The notes under the pieces are model-generated. The model saw only the letters and a list, made by a program, of their open reading frames with translations. It was not told where the DNA came from and did not search any database. Below are positions 8,581-17,953 of a stretch of DNA of 64,000 bases, one piece after another. How positions within the stretch are numbered: the stretch's first letter is position 1; the number at the start of each line of letters is the position of its first letter. The DNA comes from Desulforhabdus amnigena. GTDB taxonomy: Bacteria > Desulfobacterota > Syntrophobacteria > Syntrophobacterales > Syntrophobacteraceae. The stretch spans positions 3,251,001 to 3,315,000 of the forward strand of contig NZ_BSDR01000001.1 of assembly GCF_027925305.1 (NCBI RefSeq), read 5' to 3'. The position numbers and the translations under genes were made by a program.

Positions 8581-8640
8581 AGCCAGGAAGGCTTCTGCCG
8601 TTCAGAAGAACTGCTAAATCCTCCTGGCTTTTCTATTTTT
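8581..8640 (+). terminator. probable terminator after exbD
   Basis: AGCCAGGAAGG pairs with CCTCCTGGCT, with a nested CTTCTG/CAGAAG hairpin, followed by TTTTCTATTTTT. The remaining 8641-8829 interval shows no gene and should contain the promoter of the receptor gene. Confidence 0.6.
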
Positions 8641-8829
8641 GAGGAACATAAAATTGCATAGATTAAACAATAGCTTAGACAAAATTGCCCGGGGACCGCC
8701 AGGTTTTATCGTCCACCACGCAGTGTTCGCCGTGTTCCCACCCTATCGATTCAAGAAAGTAGAGAAGAAATTTGTCGTGAGCGAGAGTTTGCGTTTTTAA
8801 AACCATCTCTATTCCTGGGAGAGACAAAT

Positions 8830-11088
8830 ATGATGCATGTCCTTTCGAAGTTGAATATGGATCGCCGTACATTCGGCACAGTGAGAAGATCCATCTGCCT
8901 GGCCTGTTCCATTGGTCTCATCACGCTGCTGACGCACATGCCCGTAGAAGCGGAAGAAGAAGCGACAACGCTTGAGGAGATTGTCGTCACCGGAGAAAAG
9001 CTTGTAAAACCCACAAAACAAACCAACGAAACGGTTTACACGGGTGAGGAAGTGACCAGGAAGGGTATGGAAATCCAAGGAAACAAGGCCGACATCAGCG
9101 TATACAACGCCATAGATATTCTTCCTGGGGTAAATGTAGAAACCCCCGATCCCTATGGTCTCTCCGCAGAACAAAAAAACGTCCGTGTCCGAGGGGTACG
9201 CGGCTACCTTGGAGCGATGACCGTCGAGGGGATTCCGAACTACGGCGGGAACCCCATGGGACCGAGAGATTATATCTACGACACGGAAAATTTCAAAAAC
9301 ATAGCTGTTTACAAGGGGGCGATACCTGCCGACCTCGGAACGGGAGTCGGGGCGCGCGGAGGAGCCATAGAGATCAGGCCCTTATGGCCGGAAGAGAAGT
9401 TTGGGGCCGACATCAGTCAGGCCTTCGGTCTGAATGCTTACAGCCGCACCTTTTTCAGAGCGGACTCTGGAAAACTGCCGGTGGTGAACAGCCGCCTTTC
9501 CCTTTCCTATTCCTATACAGATGCGGATAAGTGGAAAGGGCCAGGTGGACTCGGCCCCAGAAACAATCTCAATTTCATGCTGGAACAGCCGGTAACGGGC
9601 AAAGACAGCATTCAATTCTGGTTCAATTTCAATGACATCAAGCAGGACCTCTTTAGACCGCTCAACTTCGAGGAGGTCCAGGACCTCGGCGCCAATTACA
9701 ACAAAGACTACAATGACAAATTGACGGGAGTTCGAAGCGAGGACATCAACTACTACAAATACAACCACGGCGACTTCACAAACAACGACCTTCTTTCCGT
9801 CATCCCCCTGACATTGAGCGATTCTCTCCGCCTAACCTTCAAACCATACTATTCGCTTGAAGATTCGGAGATTCTCAACGGATCGATCTCTCAGGGGGGC
9901 CTTGTTCAAAAAAGGACCAGGGACATCGAGCGATATGGTTTGATCTCGGAGGTCAATTATGACTTTTCTTTCCTGAAAGCGTCACTCGGCTACTGGGTTG
10001 AATCATCGGATATGAAAATCTATACTCAGAATTATGTCCCGGATACGCTTGAATACAAAGGCTATGGAGTTTACAGCCAAAATGACGACAACGGAATCGT
10101 CCACAGCCCCTTTTTGAAGCTGGCGGGGAGCCTATGCAATTTTGACTGGCAGGCGGGCCTCAAATATTTCTACTACAAGGACCCAAGCAGTGAGGGATAC
10201 GTCTCCAGCCCTCCGACCTACGATCTTTTCAGGGCAACCGATCTGGACAGGGAATCTAAAGAATACGAAGAATTTCTTCCAACTTTGGGAGTCGCTTATA
10301 ATTTTACAGATTCCTTGCAGGCTTATACGAGCTACGGCAGAAACCAGATCAGACCCTACGCCTATGTTCCATTGATCAGCTTATACAATCAAAACAGGGC
10401 AACGTTTCAAAAGGCGGGCATCACTTTGAATGACCTCTTCAACGGGTACGACATGGAAATTTCCGACAATTTTGAGGTGGGAGCCAGGTTTCGAAGAGGC
10501 TGGTTTGAAATCATGCCCGCGGTGTTTTATTCCATGCACGAAAATCTCCTCACCACTGTCTACGATCCCAGAGTCAACCTCAGTTATTATCAAAATATAG
10601 GGGATGCCACGGGGTATGGCTTCGAAATAGAGACCAACTTTTATGTCAACGACAGCATCACCCTTTTTGTCAATCCCACCTACACCAGCCTCACGTACGA
10701 CGGGGATTTGACCTACCAGGGTAGTATCCTGGATACCGACGGCAAGCAGGTGGTCGATACCCCGGAGTGGCTCGTCAAGACAGGCGTGCTCTGGAAATAC
10801 AAAGATTTTGAAGTGGTGCCCACTCTGACCTATGTCGGCGCCCGCTATGGCGATGCAGAACACACGGAAAGAATCGGAGATCATTTCCTGGCAGATCTCA
10901 AGATGAACTATACCCTGAAGAAATTACCCGTGGCGGAAGCACTGAAAGTTTCTCTTGAACTGTATAACCTGTTTGATAATGAATATGTGTCCGTGATCAA
11001 TGCCATGGACGACACGAGGGCGGGAAGCACCAGCTACTTTGTGGGAGCCCCCTTCACCGCCCTGATGAAGGTATCGCTGGCCTTTTGA
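8830..11088 (+). CDS. TonB-dependent outer-membrane receptor (TBDR1)
   Basis: A 752-residue receptor that imports a chelate or other large solute across the outer membrane. After a signal peptide (cleavage near AEA-EEE, about residue 41) comes a TonB box-like TTLEEIVVTGEK. A plug domain follows (about 75-195: VYNAIDILPGVNVETPD, NVRVRGVRGY, IAVYKGAIPADLG), then a beta barrel ending in VSLAF with a terminal Phe. It lies just after tonB-exbB-exbD, is followed by a TsaA-domain gene, and faces a Dpp/Nik-type ABC operon containing an FmdE-family gene. The ligand is inferred to be a metal chelate; the sequence alone does not prove it. Confidence 0.93.
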   Translation: MMHVLSKLNMDRRTFGTVRRSICLACSIGLITLLTHMPVEAEEEATTLEEIVVTGEKLVKPTKQTNETVYTGEEVTRKGMEIQGNKADISVYNAIDILPGVNVETPDPYGLSAEQKNVRVRGVRGYLGAMTVEGIPNYGGNPMGPRDYIYDTENFKNIAVYKGAIPADLGTGVGARGGAIEIRPLWPEEKFGADISQAFGLNAYSRTFFRADSGKLPVVNSRLSLSYSYTDADKWKGPGGLGPRNNLNFMLEQPVTGKDSIQFWFNFNDIKQDLFRPLNFEEVQDLGANYNKDYNDKLTGVRSEDINYYKYNHGDFTNNDLLSVIPLTLSDSLRLTFKPYYSLEDSEILNGSISQGGLVQKRTRDIERYGLISEVNYDFSFLKASLGYWVESSDMKIYTQNYVPDTLEYKGYGVYSQNDDNGIVHSPFLKLAGSLCNFDWQAGLKYFYYKDPSSEGYVSSPPTYDLFRATDLDRESKEYEEFLPTLGVAYNFTDSLQAYTSYGRNQIRPYAYVPLISLYNQNRATFQKAGITLNDLFNGYDMEISDNFEVGARFRRGWFEIMPAVFYSMHENLLTTVYDPRVNLSYYQNIGDATGYGFEIETNFYVNDSITLFVNPTYTSLTYDGDLTYQGSILDTDGKQVVDTPEWLVKTGVLWKYKDFEVVPTLTYVGARYGDAEHTERIGDHFLADLKMNYTLKKLPVAEALKVSLELYNLFDNEYVSVINAMDDTRAGSTSYFVGAPFTALMKVSLAF

Positions 11089-11142
11089 TGCGTCCTTGAT
11101 TTGAAGCATCAGATGTGTGTTCTAAAGATCCAAGGAGCAGGT

Positions 11143-11565
11143 ATGACGAAAGACGTTCCGTTCTTGCTGCAGCCGGTCGGTGTGGTCCGCTCACCGCTCA
11201 AGTCCCGGGAAAATTGCCCCAAACAGGGATCGGAAGGGGCTCCGGACGCCTGGCTGGAAATCGATCCGGCTTTCACCGAAGCCCTGGACGGCCTCACGGT
11301 CGGGTGCGAGATCTTCGTTCTGACCTGGCTTCACAAGGCGCAGCGCGATCTCCTCAAGGTCCACCCTCGAGGCAATCCGGCCCAGCCTCTTCGCGGAGTT
11401 TTCGCCACGCGCTCCCCGCACCGTCCGAATCCCATCGGCCTGCACCGGGTGGAAATTCTGGAGATTCAGGAATCCGGCCGCGTAAGAGTCCGCCCGCTGG
11501 AAGCTCTGGACGGAACGCCGATCGTCGATATCAAGCCGGTGATACAGGGCACCAGCGGAAGGTGA
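11143..11565 (+). CDS. TsaA-domain (TrmO-like) protein
   Basis: A 140-residue single-domain protein of the TsaA/YaeB family. The hallmark is ATRSPHRPNPIGLHRVEI near the middle, followed by LEALDGTPIVDIKPV. E. coli TrmO, which has this domain plus a C-terminal extension, methylates t6A37 in tRNA; short stand-alone versions like this one are not functionally settled. ATG 11143 follows AAGGAG. The gene begins 55 bp after the receptor gene on the same strand. Because the neighbours are metal-uptake genes, a role other than tRNA modification is possible. Confidence 0.85.
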   Translation: MTKDVPFLLQPVGVVRSPLKSRENCPKQGSEGAPDAWLEIDPAFTEALDGLTVGCEIFVLTWLHKAQRDLLKVHPRGNPAQPLRGVFATRSPHRPNPIGLHRVEILEIQESGRVRVRPLEALDGTPIVDIKPVIQGTSGR

Positions 11566-11610
11566 CGGCTGAAGGACATCTGTGAAATCTGCGTAATCTG
11601 CGGATCCATT

Positions 11611-11719
11611 TAAAGCCTATCCGAAAACCCTCCTCGGCAGCAGCCCCCCTTCAATTCTCCCCTCGAGGGGGGACTAAGGGGGTGTTCCAAAGTCCACAAG
11701 AGGTTTCCGGATAGGCTTA
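11611..11719 (-). repeat. MITE-like repeat R1, copy 2 (inverted)
   Basis: TAAAGCCTATCCGAAAACC at the left and GGTTTCCGGATAGGCTTA at the right flank a centre containing CCCCTCGAGGGGGG and CAAAGTCCACA. The internal sequence is reversed relative to the other R1 copies. A short ATCTGCGTAATCTGCGGAT motif lies just before it; a similar one lies just after the copy at 28137. Confidence 0.88.
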
Positions 11720-11747
11720 GCCCGACTTTCAACACATCAGAACCGCC

Positions 11748-12593
11748 CTACGGGATCGAAACCTCGCGATGGCGCATTTTGGCGGTTTCAATGAGTTGCC
11801 GCGTCACCTCGTGACGCGGCCTTGAAAGGATCTCCCCCGGAGGACCTTCTTCCACGATTGTCCCCGCGAAGAGCACCAGAAGACGATCCGCCACATAACA
11901 GGCCGTGGCGAGATCATGAATCGTTATAAGGACCCCCATCCCTCCGGCGGCAAGGCGGCGGATCAGGTTCAGGATACCGACCCCCGCCGAGGCATCCAGC
12001 ATGGAAGTGGGTTCATCGGCCAGAAGCAGATCCGGATGTGTAATGATAGCCCGCGCTATGGCCACACGCTGCCTTTGTCCTCCCGAAAGGCGGCCCGGGT
12101 AGCGATCCAGGTAGGCTTCGGGAGGAGTCAAACGAACCGATGTCAGGGCCTCCCGGACCCTCCGGCTTTCACCCTCTCTATCCCCTTTGATTCTCAGGGG
12201 CTCCAGGACCGTCTCCCGGATTCGAAGATGCGCAGAAAGCGCCGCATACGGGTCCTGAAAAACCAGGGACATCCTTTCCCGCCCGCGGCAGGTCTCCTCC
12301 AGGGGAAGCGCTCTTCCCTGGAAAAGCCCTTTTCCCGAATCAGCCCCCAGAAGTCCAGCCACGACATGAAGGAGGGTGGTCTTTCCTGCACCGGAGGGTC
12401 CAACCAGAGCGACCACTTCGCCCTTTCGAAGCGTCAGGTTCACCCCTTTCAGTACTTCAACAGCCCTGCGCCCGGAACGAAAGCTTTTCGTCACGCCCCG
12501 CAATTCCAAAATCTGCGGTGCCGATTCCTGAACGAATCCGATATATCCTTCGTCCCCCTCCGGATACTTCTGCAGGGTTTGAATCATCACCAT
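11748..12593 (-). CDS. ABC transporter ATPase, Dpp/NikE type (second ATPase)
   Basis: A 281-residue ATPase with Walker [10 protein letters not shown], signature LSGGQRQR, Walker B LLLADEP and the H-loop ITIHDLATA. It drives import through the permease pair encoded upstream. The longest open frame extends to 12680, but ATG 12593 lies inside the last codons of the FmdE gene (GGGGATGGTGA), which implies translational coupling and is the more likely start. It lacks the C-terminal Cys-containing oligopeptide extension seen in the first ATPase. It is the last gene of the operon. Confidence 0.9.
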   Translation of the reverse strand: MVMIQTLQKYPEGDEGYIGFVQESAPQILELRGVTKSFRSGRRAVEVLKGVNLTLRKGEVVALVGPSGAGKTTLLHVVAGLLGADSGKGLFQGRALPLEETCRGRERMSLVFQDPYAALSAHLRIRETVLEPLRIKGDREGESRRVREALTSVRLTPPEAYLDRYPGRLSGGQRQRVAIARAIITHPDLLLADEPTSMLDASAGVGILNLIRRLAAGGMGVLITIHDLATACYVADRLLVLFAGTIVEEGPPGEILSRPRHEVTRQLIETAKMRHREVSIP

Positions 12594-13198
12594 CCCCGGT
12601 TGTAATGTTCCGAACAGGGAATACAGGCGATCTTCCCGTCTCGAAACCTGGCCCTCGGTTCCATGACCTCCTCGCCGCAATACTCGCAGGTCACGGATTT
12701 GAAAATGCGGGCCCGGCTCGGGATTTCGGGCTGAACATCCTCGATCTTGAAAAGGTCATTCAGATCGGCCGCCAAGAGCTCATCCACGCGTTCTTTCTGG
12801 AAAGCCCGAAAGGTTTCCTCTTCCTCCTTCGAAGCCTCGCCTTTCAGCACCTTCTGAAAAACGGCCTCCTGCTCAGGATTTCTGCGAAAGGGCCCCCGTC
12901 TCATGGCCAATCGAACCGCTTTTCCTTTTTTACGGCAGATCACCGTATACACCTGTTTCCCATGATCCTGGTAGATGAGATTGCCCTTGCCGAGAGTGCA
13001 TCCCAGAAGCGCTTGAATGGCATCTACACCGCATCCATCGGATTCTACAATGGCGACCAGTTCTTCATCTTCCGGACGGTCCACTCCCAGGTGCTCCTTC
13101 GCGGCTTTGGCCGCCCGATATCCAATGAGTAAACCGGGGCAGACGTGACCGTGAAACTTGATCGATTCCTGAAGATCCTGGGGGTACTCTGTTGTCAT
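12587..13198 (-). CDS. FmdE-family protein with C-terminal zinc finger
   Basis: A 203-residue cytoplasmic protein of the FmdE family, named after a protein linked to molybdenum formylmethanofuran dehydrogenase; the family's biochemical role is not established. The N-terminal domain shows FHGHVCPGLLIGYRAA, ESDGCGVDAIQ and CTLGKGNL, whose His and Cys residues are probable metal ligands. A four-Cys finger follows at Cys171, 174, 192 and 195. The gene lies within an ABC importer operon and overlaps the second ATPase gene, so it probably handles the imported metal or its chelator. Another FmdE domain occurs at the second receptor locus. Confidence 0.9.
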   Translation of the reverse strand: MTTEYPQDLQESIKFHGHVCPGLLIGYRAAKAAKEHLGVDRPEDEELVAIVESDGCGVDAIQALLGCTLGKGNLIYQDHGKQVYTVICRKKGKAVRLAMRRGPFRRNPEQEAVFQKVLKGEASKEEEETFRAFQKERVDELLAADLNDLFKIEDVQPEIPSRARIFKSVTCEYCGEEVMEPRARFRDGKIACIPCSEHYNRGW

Positions 13199-13325
13199 GA
13201 TCGTTTCTCCCTTTTGAAAAAAGTTTTGTTTTCATGGGAATGTAATGCATCCCCGCAAGAAAGTGCAGCTTTCCAACCTCAAACGGTGCAATGTTAAGTA
13301 CCAGAGCACAAGTTTTCGAACATTC

Positions 13326-13440
13326 TAAGAACCTATCCGGAAACCACCTGTGGACTTTGCGACACCCCCCTTGGTCCCCCCTCGAGGGGGGAATTAAAGG
13401 GGGTGTCCGCTGCCGAGGTAGGTTTCTGGATAGGTTCTAA
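13326..13440 (+). repeat. MITE-like repeat R1, copy 3
   Basis: TAAGAACCTATCCGGAAACC and GGTTTCTGGATAGGTTCTAA form the terminal inverted repeats around TGTGGACTTTGCGACA and CCCCCCTCGAGGGGGG. The copy lies between the first ATPase gene and the FmdE gene, splitting the ABC operon. The adjacent 13199-13325 interval shows no gene. Confidence 0.9.
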
Positions 13441-13451
13441 ATAATACCCGC

Positions 13452-14393
13452 CTACAGACTTGGCAAAAAACACCTCACTCTGTGGTTTCCCCGCACCTGA
13501 AGACTCGGACTTTCCCGCCCGCACCGTTCCATTGCATGAGAGCACCGATCGAGAAAACCGCATTTCCGGGGAGGAGCCGAAATGGGAAGAGCGTACCCTG
13601 GAATGCTGCGGCGACTCAAGGGGGGATCTCCCATTCGAACGGAGGCATTCATGAGCCCCTTTGTGTAGGGGTGCAACGGCCTTCGCATTTCATCCCCCGG
13701 CAACTCCTCGACAATCTCTCCACGATAGAGCACTGCGATGCGCTTCGCCCACCGGCCGGCCAATCCGATATCATGGGTAAAAAGGATGACGCTCGCGTGG
13801 TGGGCGGCGAGCCAATCTTCCAAAAACACAATCACTTTTTCACGGGTCAGTTCGTCGAGAGCGTTGGTCGGTTCATCCAGGAGCAGAACTTCCGGCGCAT
13901 TCAAGAGGGATAGGACCAGGGCCATGCGTTGCTTCTGACCGCCTGACAGTTGATGCGGATAGCATGACCAGAGGGAAGCGGGCAGATCCAGAGGCTCGCC
14001 AAGGGGAGCCAGGAGACCCAGAACGCTCTTTGCATCGAGCTTTTTATTTTCTCCATTTTGTATCACCTCGCGGGCCGACTTCCAAAGCACCTGAGCCGGA
14101 TGAAAGCTGTCCTGCGCATTTTGGGGAACCAGAGCGATGCGGCGATAATAAAGGCGGGCGCGTTCGCTTTGAGAGAGGGCCAAGAGGTTACACCCGCAAA
14201 AGAATACCTCCCCTTCCAGTACCTCCTGCCCCGGCAAAGGCCGCCCCAGAAGGGCCCAGGCAAGACTCGTCTTTCCCCCGCCCGATTCACCAACCAGTGC
14301 TACCCGGTCTTCCTTCCCCAGTTGAAGATCCACTTTCCAGACAGGATAAAGGGCCTTTCCGGCACGTAATATAAGATTCTTCGCCGCGAGCAT
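13452..14393 (-). CDS. ABC transporter ATPase, Dpp/NikD type (first ATPase)
   Basis: A 313-residue ATPase with Walker A GESGGGKTS, Q-loop VPQNAQDSF, signature LSGGQKQR and Walker B LLLDEPTNA. Beyond about residue 255 it carries the oligopeptide/dipeptide-type C-terminal extension with spaced cysteines (CGFLDRC, MERCGRE, VRCF); in DppD/OppD proteins such cysteines bind an iron-sulfur cluster. It overlaps the upstream permease gene by 1 bp. With the second ATPase it would form the heterodimeric motor of the importer. Confidence 0.92.
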   Translation of the reverse strand: MLAAKNLILRAGKALYPVWKVDLQLGKEDRVALVGESGGGKTSLAWALLGRPLPGQEVLEGEVFFCGCNLLALSQSERARLYYRRIALVPQNAQDSFHPAQVLWKSAREVIQNGENKKLDAKSVLGLLAPLGEPLDLPASLWSCYPHQLSGGQKQRMALVLSLLNAPEVLLLDEPTNALDELTREKVIVFLEDWLAAHHASVILFTHDIGLAGRWAKRIAVLYRGEIVEELPGDEMRRPLHPYTKGLMNASVRMGDPPLSRRSIPGYALPISAPPRKCGFLDRCSHAMERCGRESPSLQVRGNHRVRCFLPSL

Positions 14394-15241
14394 TACAAGG
14401 ACTCCTCGCTGCGCAGGGCCTCATCGAGCCCATAGCCCGCCAGAGTAAATGAAAGCACCGCAACACTCACCAGCAGGGAAGGCGGCAAAAGCCACCAGCT
14501 CCAGGCCGATGTCCAGAGCAGCCCGGGATAGTCGAGAGCGCTTCGAATCATCATACCCCAGCTTCTCAGGGTGGGATCTCCCAGCCCCAGAAAACTCAGC
14601 CCCGCCTCGGCCACAATGGCATGACTGGCCGTGGCCGCTCCCTTGGCCAGCAGGAGAGGCAGCAGTTCCCGCACGAGATGCTTTCTGAGGACATAAATGA
14701 AACCCGCCCCTGAAAAACGGATGAACCGGATGGCTTCTTTTTCCCGAAGGGAAAGGACCTGGGCCCTTATGGTACGCGCCACTCCCGGCCAGGCGAGCAA
14801 AATGAGGACCGCCAGCACATTCGTGAGACGGGGCTTCAGGAAGACGGCAAGCAGGATGATGAGAGGCAGCCGGGGAATGGCCATGAGCACGTCTACCGAA
14901 CGCATGAGCAAGACTCCCAACCGCCTGGGATAAAAACCTGCGCAGGCCCCTACCCCAAAACCGATGGTTGTGGATAGAATGCCGACCGACAGAGCGGTCA
15001 CGGTGGAAATGAAGCATCCTGAAAGCGCCTGGCTGAAGATGTCTTGCCCAAGTCCGTTGGTCCCGAACCAGTGCAGAAGACTTGGAGGAGAGAGGCTTGG
15101 CCCGGAAACGGATTCAGGCGGATAAGGAGTCCAGCACAGGCTCAGCAGGGCAAGAAGAGTCAGAAGCACGATTCCAAGGATTCCGGTTCGTCCCAAATGC
15201 TGGTTCCATGCCGATGCAGCCAACTCTTTCCAATGGTGCAA
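14393..15241 (-). CDS. ABC transporter permease, DppC/NikC type
   Basis: A 282-residue inner-membrane permease with an N-terminal span (about 20-38) and a core of five further spans. The cytoplasmic EAA loop is visible around EAGLSFLGLGDPTLRSWGMM, typical of DppC/NikC proteins. It pairs with the permease encoded 4 bp upstream and overlaps the ATPase gene at its end. The family carries dipeptides, nickel or metal-opine chelates; the neighbouring receptor and FmdE gene favour a metal chelate. Confidence 0.92.
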   Translation of the reverse strand: MHHWKELAASAWNQHLGRTGILGIVLLTLLALLSLCWTPYPPESVSGPSLSPPSLLHWFGTNGLGQDIFSQALSGCFISTVTALSVGILSTTIGFGVGACAGFYPRRLGVLLMRSVDVLMAIPRLPLIILLAVFLKPRLTNVLAVLILLAWPGVARTIRAQVLSLREKEAIRFIRFSGAGFIYVLRKHLVRELLPLLLAKGAATASHAIVAEAGLSFLGLGDPTLRSWGMMIRSALDYPGLLWTSAWSWWLLPPSLLVSVAVLSFTLAGYGLDEALRSEESL

Positions 15242-15245
15242 AGCC

Positions 15246-16220
15246 TCACACCTCCTTCACGCGCGGATCCAGGTTCACATAAAGGCAATCCGTGCAAAAA
15301 TTGATGAGAAGGACCCAGAGGGTAAAAGCCAGAAAAGCCCCCTGGAGCAGTGGATAATCATGGCTGAGGACCGCTTCGTAGCTCAGGCGCCCGATGCCGG
15401 GATAGGCGAAAAGGACCTCCACGAGGATGGCTCCGCCGGCAGAATAAGCAAGCCGCAGCCCGAAGAAGGTCACCACAGGAAGCAACGCGTTTCTCAACAC
15501 GTAATGGTAGCGCACCCGTCGCTCGGGCAACCCCTTTATTTCCGCCATGAGCACATAGGGTTCGTCGGTCACCAGAAGCACTGAACTCCTCACCACGAGA
15601 TAAGCGGAAAAAAAGCTCGATGCGGCGAGCACAAGTACCGGTAGCGCCGCATGATACGCCAGATCCAGCACCTTTCCAAAACCCGTGAATTCTGAAAAGG
15701 GACTGTACGCACCGCTCAAGGGAAAGATCGGGATCTTCACACTCAGCAGGATCAGCAACAGGCTCCCCAGCACAAAAGGCGGCATGCTTTCCAGGCAAAC
15801 TGCGGGAACGAGCACCCGCCACTCCCGTCTTTTCTTCCATCCGGAATGGGTCCCGAGAAACAGGGCAGCGGAGAAGCTCAAAAGAAGAGCACTCAAAGTC
15901 AAAAGGAGAGTCCATGGGAACCGTTCCACCAGAATGCCTCCCACCGGTGCGCGATAGCTGATGGACCAGCCCAGGTCTCCACAAGCCAATCCTTTGATAT
16001 AATTATAAAATTGAACAGAGATGGGGAGATCGAGTCCGTAATGTCTTCGAAGGGCCTTGAGTGTTTGAGGATCGAGCTGGACGGGCAGATTCCCCACTCC
16101 ACTGCTCAACTCCTCGATGGGATTCCCCGGGATGGCCCGGGGAAGAAAAAAATTGACCGAGAGCGCTGTCACAAACACTAGAAAGTAGGTCGCGGCCCTC
16201 CTGCCGAGATAGGAAATCAC
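15246..16220 (-). CDS. ABC transporter permease, DppB/NikB type
   Basis: A 324-residue permease starting ISYLGRRAATYFLVFVTAL, with the hallmark LPRAIPGNPIEEL after the first span, LGWSISYRAPVGGILVERFP in the middle, and the coupling loop near YAYPGIGRLSYEAVLSHDYP. Six transmembrane segments are predicted by eye. Its start overlaps the end of the binding-protein gene by 4 bp, and the partner permease follows after 4 bp. Confidence 0.92.
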   Translation of the reverse strand: MISYLGRRAATYFLVFVTALSVNFFLPRAIPGNPIEELSSGVGNLPVQLDPQTLKALRRHYGLDLPISVQFYNYIKGLACGDLGWSISYRAPVGGILVERFPWTLLLTLSALLLSFSAALFLGTHSGWKKRREWRVLVPAVCLESMPPFVLGSLLLILLSVKIPIFPLSGAYSPFSEFTGFGKVLDLAYHAALPVLVLAASSFFSAYLVVRSSVLLVTDEPYVLMAEIKGLPERRVRYHYVLRNALLPVVTFFGLRLAYSAGGAILVEVLFAYPGIGRLSYEAVLSHDYPLLQGAFLAFTLWVLLINFCTDCLYVNLDPRVKEV

Positions 16221-17830
16221 GGCTTCCTTCCCTTTATGAAAGCGAGTTTGTTATAGGGCAGTGGAACGCCTATGCCGATGCCGCCCTCTCCCGTATAAAA
16301 CCAACCCTGAAAAACGTCCGGCCGATAAGCGATGAACCATACCGGATAATAGAGAGGAAGTACGGGAAGTTCACGTGCGTAGAGCTGCTGCATGGTTTTG
16401 CAGAGGGCCATGCGTTCTGCGGGATCAGAACGGATGGAGAGCAATTCGGCTGTCCGAAGGTATTCCGGGTCTTTCGGCATGCCGGCAGAAAAAGGATCGT
16501 CCCGCGCACCCCCGAATCCATAGATGATGGATGGGTCTCCCCCGAGCCCCCCGTGCCCTGTGAGGGCCAGGTCGAAGCGGCCTTCCCGCACCATGGCATC
16601 CAGGGTCTTGATGTCGAGAGACTTGAGATCCAGGGTGAAACCGATTTTTCGCAGCATCAACTGCAGCGCTTCGGCTTCGCGCAGATAGGATGAGGTGGTG
16701 AGGAGTGTGAACTGCATGGGTTTTCCGTTGGAATCTTCACAGACCCCATCTTCGTTCCGATCCCCGATACCGGCCATTTCCAGGAGCTCACGACTCCGGA
16801 CGGGATCGTAGGAATAAAGGTCTTTCAAGGAGGGATCGTACCAGTTGGAGTCCGGGGACATGAACCCCGGGTTGCCGGGCTTCGCTCCTTCGAGGCCTCC
16901 GGGAACGGACTGTTCGATCAGTGCCTTGCGATCGACGGCGTGAGCCAGGGCGTGACGGACTTGCACCTCCGAAAAAGGGAACCGGTTGAGGTTGAACTGC
17001 AGGTTCAACACCCAATAAGAAGGGCCGGAAAGCAACTGAAACCTTTTATCTTCTCGGAACTTCGCCAAAAGAGATGCAGGAACGGTCGCCTCGGCCACGA
17101 CACCGCGTTCAAGAGCCGCCACGGGATCTCCAACGGGTACGAAAAAAAGCTTCCGCACTCGGGGCTCTCCAAGGAAAAATGCCGGATTCGCATCGTAGGC
17201 ATAAGCCCCCTGAGCCTTGTCATATTGCACCAGGCGATAGGGTCCGCTCCCCACTACGCGATCCGGAGCGGAAGTCTCCCGAGGATTCGAAACGTCCCGC
17301 CAGATGTGCTCGGGAAGAATGGGCACGCTCCCTGCAATCTGGTTCAAAAAAGGGGCATAAGGACTCTCCAGGTAAAAGACGGCGGTCAGATCGTTTGGAA
17401 CTTCCACATCACGGACTTTTTCCAGAGAAAACCACTCTACGGGGTAACGCTTCAGGTAATCGAAGGTGAAGCGGACATCACGCGCGGTGAGAGGCTTTCC
17501 ATCCTGCCATTGCACACCCGGGTGCAGGTGGAAAGTCCAGACCAGGCCATCCTGTGAGCATTCCCAGTTCTTCGCCAGCCAGGGGATGGTCCCCTGGTGG
17601 TCCTTCCAGACCAGGGTGTCATAAATGAGGCTCAAATGAACGTAGCCCATTCCTCTCGGGTAGAAGGTAAAAGGAGTCGGCATCCCCCAGTCCCCGCCGG
17701 GCAGATGAATTTCTATGGCATCACCCGTTCCCGATCCTTCCCCGGCTTCGGAAAAGCTTTCACCTCCTCCACTGCAGGAACAGAGCAAAAAAATCGCAAG
17801 CCAGGCTGCGCCCACAAGTCGAAGTATCAT
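16217..17830 (-). CDS. extracytoplasmic solute-binding lipoprotein, DppA/NikA family
   Basis: A 537-residue family-5 solute-binding protein that would deliver its ligand to the DppBC-type permease. I chose ATG 17830 because AAGGAGGT precedes it and the protein then begins with a signal sequence ending in the lipobox-like LLCSC. The SBP_bac_5 core is clear: YDTLVWKDHQGTIPWLAKNWE, WTFHLHPGVQWQDGKPLTARDV and RHALAHAVDRKALIE. No His-rich nickel site stands out. The transcript has a long leader with a terminator, so expression is probably attenuated. Confidence 0.92.
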   Translation of the reverse strand: MILRLVGAAWLAIFLLCSCSGGGESFSEAGEGSGTGDAIEIHLPGGDWGMPTPFTFYPRGMGYVHLSLIYDTLVWKDHQGTIPWLAKNWECSQDGLVWTFHLHPGVQWQDGKPLTARDVRFTFDYLKRYPVEWFSLEKVRDVEVPNDLTAVFYLESPYAPFLNQIAGSVPILPEHIWRDVSNPRETSAPDRVVGSGPYRLVQYDKAQGAYAYDANPAFFLGEPRVRKLFFVPVGDPVAALERGVVAEATVPASLLAKFREDKRFQLLSGPSYWVLNLQFNLNRFPFSEVQVRHALAHAVDRKALIEQSVPGGLEGAKPGNPGFMSPDSNWYDPSLKDLYSYDPVRSRELLEMAGIGDRNEDGVCEDSNGKPMQFTLLTTSSYLREAEALQLMLRKIGFTLDLKSLDIKTLDAMVREGRFDLALTGHGGLGGDPSIIYGFGGARDDPFSAGMPKDPEYLRTAELLSIRSDPAERMALCKTMQQLYARELPVLPLYYPVWFIAYRPDVFQGWFYTGEGGIGIGVPLPYNKLAFIKGRKP

Positions 17831-17911
17831 AGCGGTTTGACCTCCTTGAAGATGATGAGATACCGGACAGTGAAGGGCGACACCTTTGCAGAATTCCTGC
17901 CGGTGTAAGAC

Positions 17912-17953
17912 AAAAAAAGGCCCGGAAACCCCATCCATGGGTCTCAGGACCTT
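17912..17953 (-). terminator. terminator hairpin in the leader of the binding-protein gene
   Basis: On the minus strand AGGTCC...GACCC pairs with GGGTT...GGGCCT, with a small internal loop, and is followed by TTTTTTTG. It lies about 85 bp before the ATG of the binding-protein gene and inside its expected 5' UTR, so it looks like an attenuator rather than the end of an upstream gene. Confidence 0.65.
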
